NCBI RefSeq assembly: GCF_026340255.1 | Contig: NZ_JAPEPJ010000001.1 | Coordinates: 2,039,001-2,103,000, forward strand | Direction of reading: 5' to 3' | Source of the DNA: Streptomyces sp. NBC_01408 | GTDB taxonomy: Bacteria; Actinomycetota; Actinomycetes; Streptomycetales; Streptomycetaceae | Length of the DNA: 64,000 bases | Shown here: piece after piece, positions 17,221-25,300 of the stretch | Numbering within the stretch: position 1 is the first letter of the stretch | Layout of the letters: each line of letters opens with the position of its first letter | The notes under the pieces: model-generated | Databases searched by the model: none | The model's input: the letters and a program-made list of their open reading frames with translations, nothing else | Told to the model about the DNA's origin: nothing | Position numbers and translations under genes: made by a program

Positions 17221-18383
17221 TGGACCTGACCTACACCGAGGAGGAGCAGGAGTTCCGCGCCCGCCTGCGCGAATGGCTCGCCAAGACGCTGCCCGAGCTG
17301 CCCGCCCGACCCGCCCCGGACGACTGGCCGGGGCGGCGGGCCTACGACCTCGGCTGGCAGCGCAGGCTGTACGAGGCCGGGTACGCGGGCCTGCACTGGC
17401 CCGTCGACTCGGGCGGGCGCGGAGCCACCCCGACCCAGCACCTGATCTTCCTGGAGGAGACCGAGCGGGCCGGGGCCCCGTACGTCGGCGCGAACTTCGT
17501 CGGGCTGCTGCACGCCGGCCCGACCATCGCCGCCGAGGGGACGCCGGAGCAGCGGGCGCGCTGGCTGCCGCCCGTACTGCGGGGCGACGAGGTGTGGTGC
17601 CAGGGCTTCAGCGAGCCGGACGCGGGCTCCGACCTGGCCTCGCTGCGCACGCGCGCCGTCCGCGACGGCGACGAGTACGTGATCACCGGGTCGAAGATCT
17701 GGACCTCGCACGCGGAGGTGGCCGACTGGTGCGAGCTGCTGGTGCGGACCGAGCCCGTCAGCGCGGAGGTCCCCAAGCACCGGGGGATCTCCTGGCTGGC
17801 CATGCCGATGGACGCCCCCGGGGTGACGGTCCGGCCGTTGCGCACGCTCGCCGGGTCCACGGAGTTCGCGGAGATGTTCCTCGACGAGGTGCGCGTCCCG
17901 GTCGGCCACCGGGTCGGGGCGGAGAACGACGGCTGGCGCGTCACCATGGTGACCCTGTCCTTCGAGCGGGGGACCGCCTTCGTCGGCGAGGTCGTCGCCT
18001 GCCGCCGCACCCTGGGCGAGCTCGCCCGCAGGGCGAAGGCGAACGGCCGCTGGGACGACCCGGTGCTGCGGCGCCGGCTCGGGCGGCTGTACGGGGAGTT
18101 CGGCGCCCTGTGGCGCCTGACGCAGTGGAACGTCAGCGAGGCGGAGCTGACCGGCGGGGTCCCCGGCATCGGCGGCTCCGTCTTCAAGCTGGCGTACTCG
18201 CACGCCCGCCAGGAGCTGTACGACGCGGCCGCCGAGGTCCTGGGGGCCGACTGCCTCTCGCTGGAGGAGGAGTGGGCGCTGGACCGGCTCTCCTCGCTCT
18301 CCTACACCATCGCGGCGGGCACCTCGCAGATCCAGCGCAACATCGTCGCCGAGCGGATCCTCGGCCTCCCGAAGGGCCGGTGA
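17220..18383 (+). CDS. Acyl-CoA dehydrogenase, large-type subunit
   Basis: A 387-aa FAD flavoenzyme introducing a 2,3-double bond in an acyl-CoA. It has the WCQGFSEPDAGSDLASL and ITGSKIWTSHA FAD/substrate motifs and the C-terminal AAGTSQIQRNIVAERILGLP. The usual catalytic Glu (YEGT context) is missing in that last motif, as in steroid-type heteromeric enzymes where the active site is shared. The next gene encodes a small-type partner five bases on, so an alpha2beta2 enzyme is likely. Overlaps the amidohydrolase stop (TGATG). Confidence 0.9.
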   Translation: MDLTYTEEEQEFRARLREWLAKTLPELPARPAPDDWPGRRAYDLGWQRRLYEAGYAGLHWPVDSGGRGATPTQHLIFLEETERAGAPYVGANFVGLLHAGPTIAAEGTPEQRARWLPPVLRGDEVWCQGFSEPDAGSDLASLRTRAVRDGDEYVITGSKIWTSHAEVADWCELLVRTEPVSAEVPKHRGISWLAMPMDAPGVTVRPLRTLAGSTEFAEMFLDEVRVPVGHRVGAENDGWRVTMVTLSFERGTAFVGEVVACRRTLGELARRAKANGRWDDPVLRRRLGRLYGEFGALWRLTQWNVSEAELTGGVPGIGGSVFKLAYSHARQELYDAAAEVLGADCLSLEEEWALDRLSSLSYTIAAGTSQIQRNIVAERILGLPKGR

Positions 18384-18388
18384 GGGCC

Positions 18389-19435
18389 ATGCACTTCCAG
18401 CCGACGGAGGACCAGCGGGCCCTGCGGGCGGGCGTACGGGACCTGCTGGCGGGCCGGTACGGGCGCGCGGCCCTGCGGGAGGCGGTGGACAGGGGGTCGG
18501 TGGGCACCGGTGCCGTGGTCGACCGCGCCCTGTGGCGGGAGCTGGGCGAGGCGGGCTTCTTCGCGCTGCGGCTGCCCGAGTCCGCCGGGGGCGTGGGGCT
18601 CGGCCTCCCCGAGGCGGTGCTCGTCTTCGAGGAGGCCGGCCGGGCGCTGCTGCCGGGGCCGCTGGTCGCCACGCACCTGGCCGCCGGGGTGGTGCCGGGG
18701 GCCGCGGAGGGGACCGCCGTGGTGACGGCCTTCGACCTCGGGGGCCCGCTGGTGGCGTACCTGGGGGAGGCGGACGCGGTCCTCGGGGCCGGCGGGGTGC
18801 CCGGGGCCGGCGGGGTGCCCGGGGCCGGCGGGGTGCCCGGGGCCGCTGGGGTCCCGGACGGGGAACCGGTGCGCTCGGCGGACCCGCTGACACCGCTGCA
18901 CCGGGTGTCCTCGTACGGGGGCGGGGACGCGTACGGGGCCGGGGACGGGGGCGCGGGCTGCGCGGCGTACCGGGAGACCGGGGCGCTGCTGACGGCCGCG
19001 CTCCAGCTCGGCAGCGCGCTGCGCACGGTGGAGCTGGCGGTGGGGTACGCGTCCGGGCGCGAGCAGTTCGGGCAGCCGATCGGGGCGTTCCAGGCGGTCA
19101 AGCACCTGTGCGCCGGGATGCTGGTCCGCGCGGAGGTGGCCCGTACGGCGGTCTACGCGGCGGCGGTGACGGGCGACGCGGTCGAGGCGGCGGGGGCGAA
19201 GCTGCTGGCGGACGAGGCGGCGGTGCGCAACGCCCGGGACTGCCTCCAGGTGCACGGCGGCATGGGCTTTACCTGGGAGGCCGATGTGCACCTGCACCTC
19301 AAGCGGGCCTGGGTGCGGGCCGAGCAGTGGCGGACCGGGGCGGAGGCGGAGGAGCTGCTGGCGGCGGAACTGCTGGGGGCGGCGGAGGCGGGGGGCTTGG
19401 CGGGCTCTGGGGGCTCGGAGGGCTCTGGGTCATAG
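18389..19435 (+). CDS. Acyl-CoA dehydrogenase, small-type subunit
   Basis: A 348-aa acyl-CoA dehydrogenase homologue with the C-terminal motifs GREQFGQPIGAFQAVKH and CLQVHGGMGFTWEADVHLHLKRA. The middle beta domain is shortened and contains an in-frame 18-bp tandem repeat coding GAGGVP repeats, and the C-terminus ends in a Gly/Ser/Glu tail (GSGGSEGSGS). It is probably the partner of the preceding large subunit. The start is the ATG five bases after the previous stop; the ribosome site GGTGAGGG overlaps that stop. Confidence 0.85.
   Translation: MHFQPTEDQRALRAGVRDLLAGRYGRAALREAVDRGSVGTGAVVDRALWRELGEAGFFALRLPESAGGVGLGLPEAVLVFEEAGRALLPGPLVATHLAAGVVPGAAEGTAVVTAFDLGGPLVAYLGEADAVLGAGGVPGAGGVPGAGGVPGAAGVPDGEPVRSADPLTPLHRVSSYGGGDAYGAGDGGAGCAAYRETGALLTAALQLGSALRTVELAVGYASGREQFGQPIGAFQAVKHLCAGMLVRAEVARTAVYAAAVTGDAVEAAGAKLLADEAAVRNARDCLQVHGGMGFTWEADVHLHLKRAWVRAEQWRTGAEAEELLAAELLGAAEAGGLAGSGGSEGSGS
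18785..18855 (+). repeat. 18-bp in-frame tandem repeat inside acyl-CoA dehydrogenase gene
   Basis: Three exact copies of GGGGCCGGCGGGGTGCCC at 18785, 18803 and 18821 and a decayed fourth. Being a multiple of three, copy number changes would alter only the length of a Gly/Ala/Val/Pro linker. Confidence 0.9.
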
Positions 19436-19768
19436 CGCGCTGTGACGGAGGAGCACAGGAGGAGGTGCGGGGGGAACGACGCGGGACGCATGTCCGATTA
19501 CGGAGAGTTGATATCGGTTTGTGTCCTTCGTCCGCCCGCTTACGGACCGGAGCCGGGTGCCTGCTCCGGTACGCTCCCACGAATGCGAGCGGTTGAGCGG
19601 CGCAGGCGTCGCACAGTATGCACCACGCCCAGTCCTTCGCGCGGGAATATGCCCGAAGCGCTTGTTGTCGTGACTGTATGTCAACCATGCTGCTCCGCAA
19701 GGGGATCACACTGGGTGATCCCATCTCGTCGCGAGGCGAAGTGTCCGCCGGTTCGGATGGTGTGAGCG
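19436..19768. other. Intergenic region with hairpin upstream of RsbW-like gene
   Basis: 333 bases without a convincing gene. A 107-codon open frame from 19442 lacks codon bias. An inverted repeat GGGATCAC (19702-19709) and GTGATCCC (19715-19722) with a five-base loop lies 47 bases before the RsbW-like start and may be an operator or RNA hairpin. Confidence 0.5.
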
Positions 19769-20233
19769 GTGCAGGTGCTTCAGGTTCAGCTGGAAGTAGG
19801 TCCGGACCCCGCCGAGGTCGGCCGGGCCCGCCGGTGGGCGCGGTCCCGGCTGGCGGGGTCCGGCATAGGGGACGACGAACCGCTCGCCGAGACGCTGATC
19901 CTGCTGATCTCCGAGCTGGTCACGAACGCGGTCGTGCACACGGGGTGTCCGGCGGTACTGCGGATGCTGTTCGGTGAGCCGGGCGTACGGGTCGAGGTGG
20001 CCGACGCGAGTGACCGAGCGCCGGCCCGCCGCCAGGCCGCCGGCGATGACACGGGCGGCCGCGGCCTTGAACTGGTGGACGGCCTGGCGGACCGCTGGGG
20101 CTGGCAGCACGAGGGCGCGGGCAAACGGATCTGGTGCGAGGTCGACCGCGCGGAGAAGGCGGCGGGCGACTGCGCCTCGGGCGGGCCGTCGGAAATTCAC
20201 TCCTCGATGCGGGAACCGCACGTGTACCTCTAA
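19769..20233 (+). CDS. RsbW/SpoIIAB-like ATP-binding protein (HATPase)
   Basis: A 154-aa GHKL-fold protein: N-box LISELVTNAVVHTG (~residues 48-61), G1-box VEVADAS (~77) and G2-box TGGRGLELVDGLADRWGW (~95-112). Such proteins act as anti-sigma kinases or stand-alone ATP-binding regulators; Streptomyces have dozens and most lack a known partner. No anti-sigma antagonist or sigma gene is adjacent. GTG start with weak ribosome site. Confidence 0.85.
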   Translation: MQVLQVQLEVGPDPAEVGRARRWARSRLAGSGIGDDEPLAETLILLISELVTNAVVHTGCPAVLRMLFGEPGVRVEVADASDRAPARRQAAGDDTGGRGLELVDGLADRWGWQHEGAGKRIWCEVDRAEKAAGDCASGGPSEIHSSMREPHVYL

Positions 20234-20330
20234 CGAGGTGTTGACGTTCCGTCACATCTTGATCACCCTGGTGTGGAGCGATTCGACGCGAGGGGACGCC
20301 AAGGACACGCCTTGACGAGTGCGGGTCGCG

Positions 20331-20383
20331 GGGTGGCGGCTGCCGTGCCGCGCTCGGGGCGTGCACGCGCGCCGCCGCCACCC
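20331..20383. terminator. Inverted repeat downstream of RsbW-like gene
   Basis: GGGTGGCGGC (20331-20340) is complementary to GCCGCCACCC (20374-20383), loop 33 bases. It sits in the 330-base gap (20234-20563) between convergent genes, in which I see no gene. Confidence 0.5.
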
Positions 20384-20563
20384 GCATGCTTCTTCCACTG
20401 CGCCGCCGTCGGCGGGCGCGGTGCGTTCGCTCATTCGGCCCCGGCGACAAGTCGAGCTCGGTGCACGGGACGTAGCGGACGTAGCCCTTTCCTGCCGAGT
20501 GGCTCGGCGTGCCCCGCTGCCCCTTCGCCCGATGGGCATGGCGCCGGCGCGGGTTCCCTGACG

Positions 20564-21022
20564 TCAACCGATCCCTTCGGAAGCCTGCAGGAACTTTTCC
20601 ACATCGCGTTCGATGCATGGGGAGAGATCGGTGAGCAGATCGAGGATTTCCCGCATCTCTCCCACCAGGTCCCGGTGTGCGGCCCAGACCACTGCCTTTC
20701 GGGTGAGCACCGCCGACAGCAGGTCATCGTCATAGAAGCCCCCTGTGCTCTGCTCCGGGGTCGTGTCGCGGAGAATTTCAAGAGCCAGTGGCAGCGTCCA
20801 GCGGAGACCGGCATCCTGCCCGACAAGCCGCACCAGCTCGTATGCGGTCAGCTCCCCGACGGGGCGCTGCCGCAATCTGTGGACGGTCTTGACCAACCCC
20901 GTCGACCCAGCCGGTGGCTGAGGCCATTGCTGCCCTTCGAGCTCTTCGAGGGTGCGCTTGCGTTCACGTTCCTTGTTCATTTCGGCCTTCATGAGGGATC
21001 GGCGTCGGCCTTGCGTCGACAT
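20564..21022 (-). CDS. CdiI-like contact-dependent-inhibition immunity protein
   Basis: A 152-aa soluble protein whose body (TLEELEGQQWPQPP, LVKTVHRLRQRPVGELTAYE, LPLALEILRDTTPEQSTGGF, YDDDLLSAVL) resembles CdiI-type immunity proteins of the family with a conserved LRxxP...ALeiL...yDgDLL layout. The ATG start has AAGGAG within the end of the upstream gene, so the two are coupled. It is the last of a minus-strand series downstream of the RHS toxin, consistent with an immunity bank. Its cognate toxin is not evident. Confidence 0.7.
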   Translation of the reverse strand: MSTQGRRRSLMKAEMNKERERKRTLEELEGQQWPQPPAGSTGLVKTVHRLRQRPVGELTAYELVRLVGQDAGLRWTLPLALEILRDTTPEQSTGGFYDDDLLSAVLTRKAVVWAAHRDLVGEMREILDLLTDLSPCIERDVEKFLQASEGIG

Positions 21023-21028
21023 TCAGGC

Positions 21029-21667
21029 CTACTCCTTGTCGATCATTCTCTCCAGCGTGTGGGCGTATTCCCTCAGCTTCTCTTTGTTCGCTGCGGGCGC
21101 CACCGCCGAGGGCGTCAGGAGCCCAGGAAGGAATCGGACTCGCCACATTCGGAAGATCATCAAAAGTGTGTTTTCGTTACGATGTCCGGCCAATTGTGCA
21201 GCCGCGCTTGTTGCCGTAATGATGGCCTGTGAAGCAGACTCAACACTGCTTGCGCGCTCCGTGGCGATGCCTACCAGTGCGTGCATGAACTGAGTCAGTT
21301 GCAGATCGGCACCCGTGCGCAGCATCCGGCGCATCGTGGACGGGCGCTCGAGGTCAGCCGAATATGCGTCGATGCCTCCGGACCACATCAGCAGTGACGC
21401 TGAGGTGATCTCGTGCTCCTCGCTCCAGCCAAGCGTGTCGAAGATCGCCATGATCTCCGCAGTGAAACCGCCGATGCATTGCACTGCTGACAGGATCTGG
21501 TCCAGGTCGTTGCGATGCCGCCCGATGAAAGCGGACACGGAAACGTCCCGAAGGTGCTGATGTAGTCCACCCTCTGTAGCCGCCCCGATTTCTACGAGTC
21601 CCCCCAGCGGGCCGAATGCTTCACGGGCCAGCAGGGAATCCATTTCCGCACGTCTTTCGCTTGCCAA
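21029..21667 (-). CDS. Hypothetical protein in toxin-immunity locus
   Basis: A ~212-aa protein with no family I recognise. It is mostly helical, has no signal peptide, and one mildly hydrophobic stretch (SVSAFIG, AVQCIGGFTAEIMAIF). The start is taken as the TTG at 21667, seven bases after GGGGAG; a TTG at 21673 is the alternative. Composition is less GC-rich than the chromosome around it. It may be an immunity protein or a displaced accessory; position in the operon is the only evidence. Confidence 0.55.
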   Translation of the reverse strand: MASERRAEMDSLLAREAFGPLGGLVEIGAATEGGLHQHLRDVSVSAFIGRHRNDLDQILSAVQCIGGFTAEIMAIFDTLGWSEEHEITSASLLMWSGGIDAYSADLERPSTMRRMLRTGADLQLTQFMHALVGIATERASSVESASQAIITATSAAAQLAGHRNENTLLMIFRMWRVRFLPGLLTPSAVAPAANKEKLREYAHTLERMIDKE

Positions 21668-21716
21668 AGCCAAACTCCCCAGGTTGACTAGAAGAGTCCC
21701 ATCATGTGCCGAATTA

Positions 21717-21732
21717 CCGCCTCCCGAGGCGG
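21717..21732. terminator. Short hairpin downstream of immunity gene
   Basis: CCGCCTC-CC-GAGGCGG, perfect seven-base stem, between the 21871 gene stop and the 21029 gene start on the minus strand. Confidence 0.45.
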
Positions 21733-21870
21733 CAGCGATGTGAGATTCCTGTTGAGGCTCTCGATTCCGTATCTCGACATGCTTCCATGGCCGACCGCCC
21801 CACCTTGCCCCCGTGCTGACTCGTTCGGGCTGGCCCGTGAGCCCAAACCCACGCCGAGGCGACTGGCAGT

Positions 21871-22296
21871 TCAGCCTGGAAGAGCGTCGCAGAACGGAAC
21901 CACGTCAGGCCCCCAGTCGAAGCAGAACCTCCGGCGCGGCCGCTCGTAGCTCACCGAGACTCCGCAGGGAGGAATGCTCAGATTCTGGTGAACCCACCCG
22001 TCGATTGCCAGGGCTGCCACTTCCGCCTGATAGTCGGCGCCGGGATAGGTGAAGGAATCGATGGCGACGAGGAGGTGGCTTCCGTCATTGCGGGATAGGT
22101 TGGCGGAGTGCAGTGACAATCCGAACGAGAGCCACGCGGCGTCCTTCCAGTGGATGTGGTCTACCGGAAGTCGCAAGTGCAGGCCCTGGTTTATTTGGAT
22201 GGTGTTTGATGGTGCGTATTCGCATTCTTCCGTGTGTGCCGAAATGTTGGCGGCGAGGCCGAATCCGCCCCTCATGAACCTGTATTTGTAATCCAT
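21871..22296 (-). CDS. Candidate immunity protein for the RHS toxin
   Basis: A 141-aa protein (MDYKYRFMRGG) of no family I know, starting 12 bases after the RHS toxin stop. Its ribosome site TAAGGAGAG overlaps the toxin stop codon, so it is translated from the same message, the standard place for the cognate immunity gene. Predicted as a beta-rich cytoplasmic protein without membrane segments. Lower GC than flanking core genes, in keeping with a toxin/immunity cassette that is exchanged. Confidence 0.7.
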   Translation of the reverse strand: MDYKYRFMRGGFGLAANISAHTEECEYAPSNTIQINQGLHLRLPVDHIHWKDAAWLSFGLSLHSANLSRNDGSHLLVAIDSFTYPGADYQAEVAALAIDGWVHQNLSIPPCGVSVSYERPRRRFCFDWGPDVVPFCDALPG

Positions 22297-22308
22297 GATC
22301 ACCTCTCC

Positions 22309-25300
22309 TTAGAATTTCAGCATGTGGAATATGCGTCTGTCGAAGAAATTCTCGCTACCGTATTTTTGCGGCATGCCCTTGATGTAGTCGTAATCGTGTG
22401 GCAGTCCATCTCCATAAATTCTGCTGTGGGCATCCATGAATTTCTCTGCCTCGTCCGGTGTCATGGATGTCATGTCGGCCTTATTGAAACTGAGGAAGTC
22501 ATCTGCTGAAACTCTGAAGGATACAACTGCCAGGCCGTGGCCAGGGAGCTGGGCGGCACGCACGGCCAGATACCTCTCGGCTTCGTCGAGGCTTGACCAG
22601 GCGTAGACGCCATGCCCGTACTGCCCGCGAAGTTCATCATCCGGCCATGGTTCGCCGCCATTTCGGAGCCGTGCGGCGTCCTCAGCCCCCTGCACCGTGT
22701 GGAACTCGTGGTCCGGGCAGCCTTCCGGCGCCAGCCCCAGGGGGTCCGACCAGGTGTGGGGGTTTGAGACGTACGTGGCCGGGTTCGGGGCAGGGGCTAG
22801 TCCGAGGGGGTCTGGGGTGAGGTAGCGGGCGGTTTCGGGGTCGTACGTGCGGAAGTAGTTGTGGTGGAGGCCGGACTCGGGGTCGAAGTACTGGCCCGGG
22901 AAGCGTAGGGGCGTGTAGGCGGTGGCGTTGCGGGTCCACGCGGTGGAGCCCCAGAGGGTGGAGCGGGCGCGCCAGGCGATGTCGCCTGATTCGTCGATCA
23001 GTTCCTTCGGGGTGCCGATGAGGTCCGTGACGATGGCGAAGAAGCGGTCGTCGGTGGTGCCCAGGATGCGTTCGGCCTGGGTGAGGGGGTGCAGGCCGTC
23101 GTGGGTCCAGGTGAGGGTGACCCGGCCCGTGGTCTCTTCGCAGAGGTTCGTGCCGTCCCAGGTGAAGAGGACCTCTTCCGCCACCTCGCCGGTCGGGGTG
23201 AGGCGTTGTTTGGCTGTTCGGCGGGACAGGGCGTCGTAGCGGTAGCGCCAGACGGTGCCGTCGGGGGTGGTTACCGAAGCCATGCGGTCTTCGGCGTCCC
23301 AGGTGTAGCGCCAGGTGTCCGGCTTGCGGGAGAGGCGGGTTTTCTGGCGGAGGACGACCCGGCCGAGGGCGTCGTGTTCGTAGCGGATCGAGCCTGCGCG
23401 GGTGATGCGGGTGCCGGAGTAGGTGCGGGCGCCTTGGGCCTCGGCGCCCGGGTGGTGGGTCGGCCAGGAGGCGGTGGTCTGGTTGCCGGCCTCGTCGTAG
23501 GCGTAGCGCTCGGACCAGTTCGCGGCGTCGACGGCGGTGACGCGGGCCGCCGCGTCCAGGGTGAAGGTGCTCGGACCTGCGAGGGCGTCGTCGATTCCGG
23601 TGAGGGAGCCGTCGGCGCGGTAGCTGTATCCGCGGCGCTGGAGGGTGCGGCCGTCCTGGCCGACGAGGTGCTGGTCGGTGAGGCGGCCGAGGGGGTCGTA
23701 CCCCTGAAGGAGGGTGAGGTCCGGGCCTATGGTGCGGGTGAGTTCGCGGCCGGCGGCGTCGCGTTCGAAGGTGATCGTTCGCCCGGAGGTGGTGAGCTGG
23801 GTGCGGCGGCCGGCCGGGTCGTACGTCCACTCGGAGTGGGCCCCTGTGGGCGTCGTGCGGCCGGTGCGACGGCCCAGCGCGTCGTGGGTGTACGAGACGG
23901 TGCGGTCGTCCGTCGTTTCCGAGACGAGGCGGCCGGATTCGTCTCGGAGCAGGGACAGCACCGTGCCGTCCGGGGAGACGGCTCGGGCCAGTTCGCCGAA
24001 GACGTCGTACTCGTACGAGGTGATGCCGTCCGCTGTTCCCTTGCGGAGGAGCTGGGAGAGGGAGTCGTGCGCGTAGGTGGTCGTGGCGCCGGTGGCGTTC
24101 GTACGGGAAGCCAGGCGGCCCGCGGCGTCGTACGCGTACGTCAGGGTGCGGTCGTCGAAGTCGGTCTCGGTGGCGAGGCGGCCGACCGGGTCGTAGGCGT
24201 AGGTCCAGGTCAGGCCCTGGGGGTTGGTGACCCGGGTGAGGCGTAGTTCGGTGTCGTGGTCGAAGGAGTAGCGGACGCCGTCCGGGCCGGTGCGGGCGGT
24301 GAGGAGGTCGAAGTCGCCGTACTCGGACACCGTCACCCCGCCCACCGCGTCGGTGTGGGTCAGGCAGTTTCCCTCGCCGTCGTACGTCCAGGACTCGGTG
24401 CTGCCGTCGGGGTTGGCCCGTTGCAGGAGACGGCCTTCGACGCTCCAGGTGAGGCGGGTGGAGTGCCCGAGGGGGTCGGTGACGGTGGTCGGGCGGCCGA
24501 AGGTGTCGCGGGTGTAGCGGGTCGTCGTGCCCAGGGGGTCGACGGCCTCCATGACCAGTCCTGCGGGGTCGCAGCGGACCGTGGTCGTGTGGCCGAGCGC
24601 GTTCGTCACCGAGGACAGGTGGCTGCGGGTGTCGTAGGTGAAGCGGGTCGTGGTGCCGGCCGGTGAGGTGGCCGAGGTGCGGTTGCCCTGGGTGTCGTAG
24701 GTCGTACGGAACACCCGGCCATCGGGCTGGATCACCTGGACCGGCAGGCCCAGCGCGTTGTACTCGGCCCGGATCTCGCGTCCGTCGGGTCGGACCACGG
24801 TGGTGAGGCGGCCCTGCTCGTCGTAGGCGAAGCGGGTCGTGTGGCCGAGTGCGTCGGTGCGGGTCAGCAGACGGTTGTAGGCATCGTGGGTGAAGTGGGT
24901 CGCGGCGCCGGTGGGGTCGATCTCGGCGACGAGCTGCGCGCGGTCGTTGATCACGTACTGCGTGCGGTGGCCGAGGGAGTCGGTGCGGGTGGTGACGCCG
25001 TCCTCGTAGGTGAAGCGGACGTTCAGGTGGCCGTTCGGGCTGGCCTGGGCGATGCAGCGGTGCTGGGCGTCGTAGACGTAGTCGAAGCGGCGGTCGTTGG
25101 TGTCGGTCCAGGAGGTGATCCGGCCCAGTGCGTCGTAGTCGAAGCGCAAGGGGAGGCCGGAGGAGTTGGTGACTTCGGTGAGGTGGCCGTCCGTGTAGCC
25201 GTAGCGGAGGACCTGGGTGCCGTCGGCGAGGGAGAGGCCGGTTATTCGGCCCTCCGAGGAGGCGAGGCGTACCTCGTAGCCCCCGCTGTGGGTGATCGTG

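Noticed and set aside
19442..19765. 107-codon open frame before the RsbW-like gene
   Set aside because: No codon bias, mixed composition and no recognisable domain; listed as intergenic.
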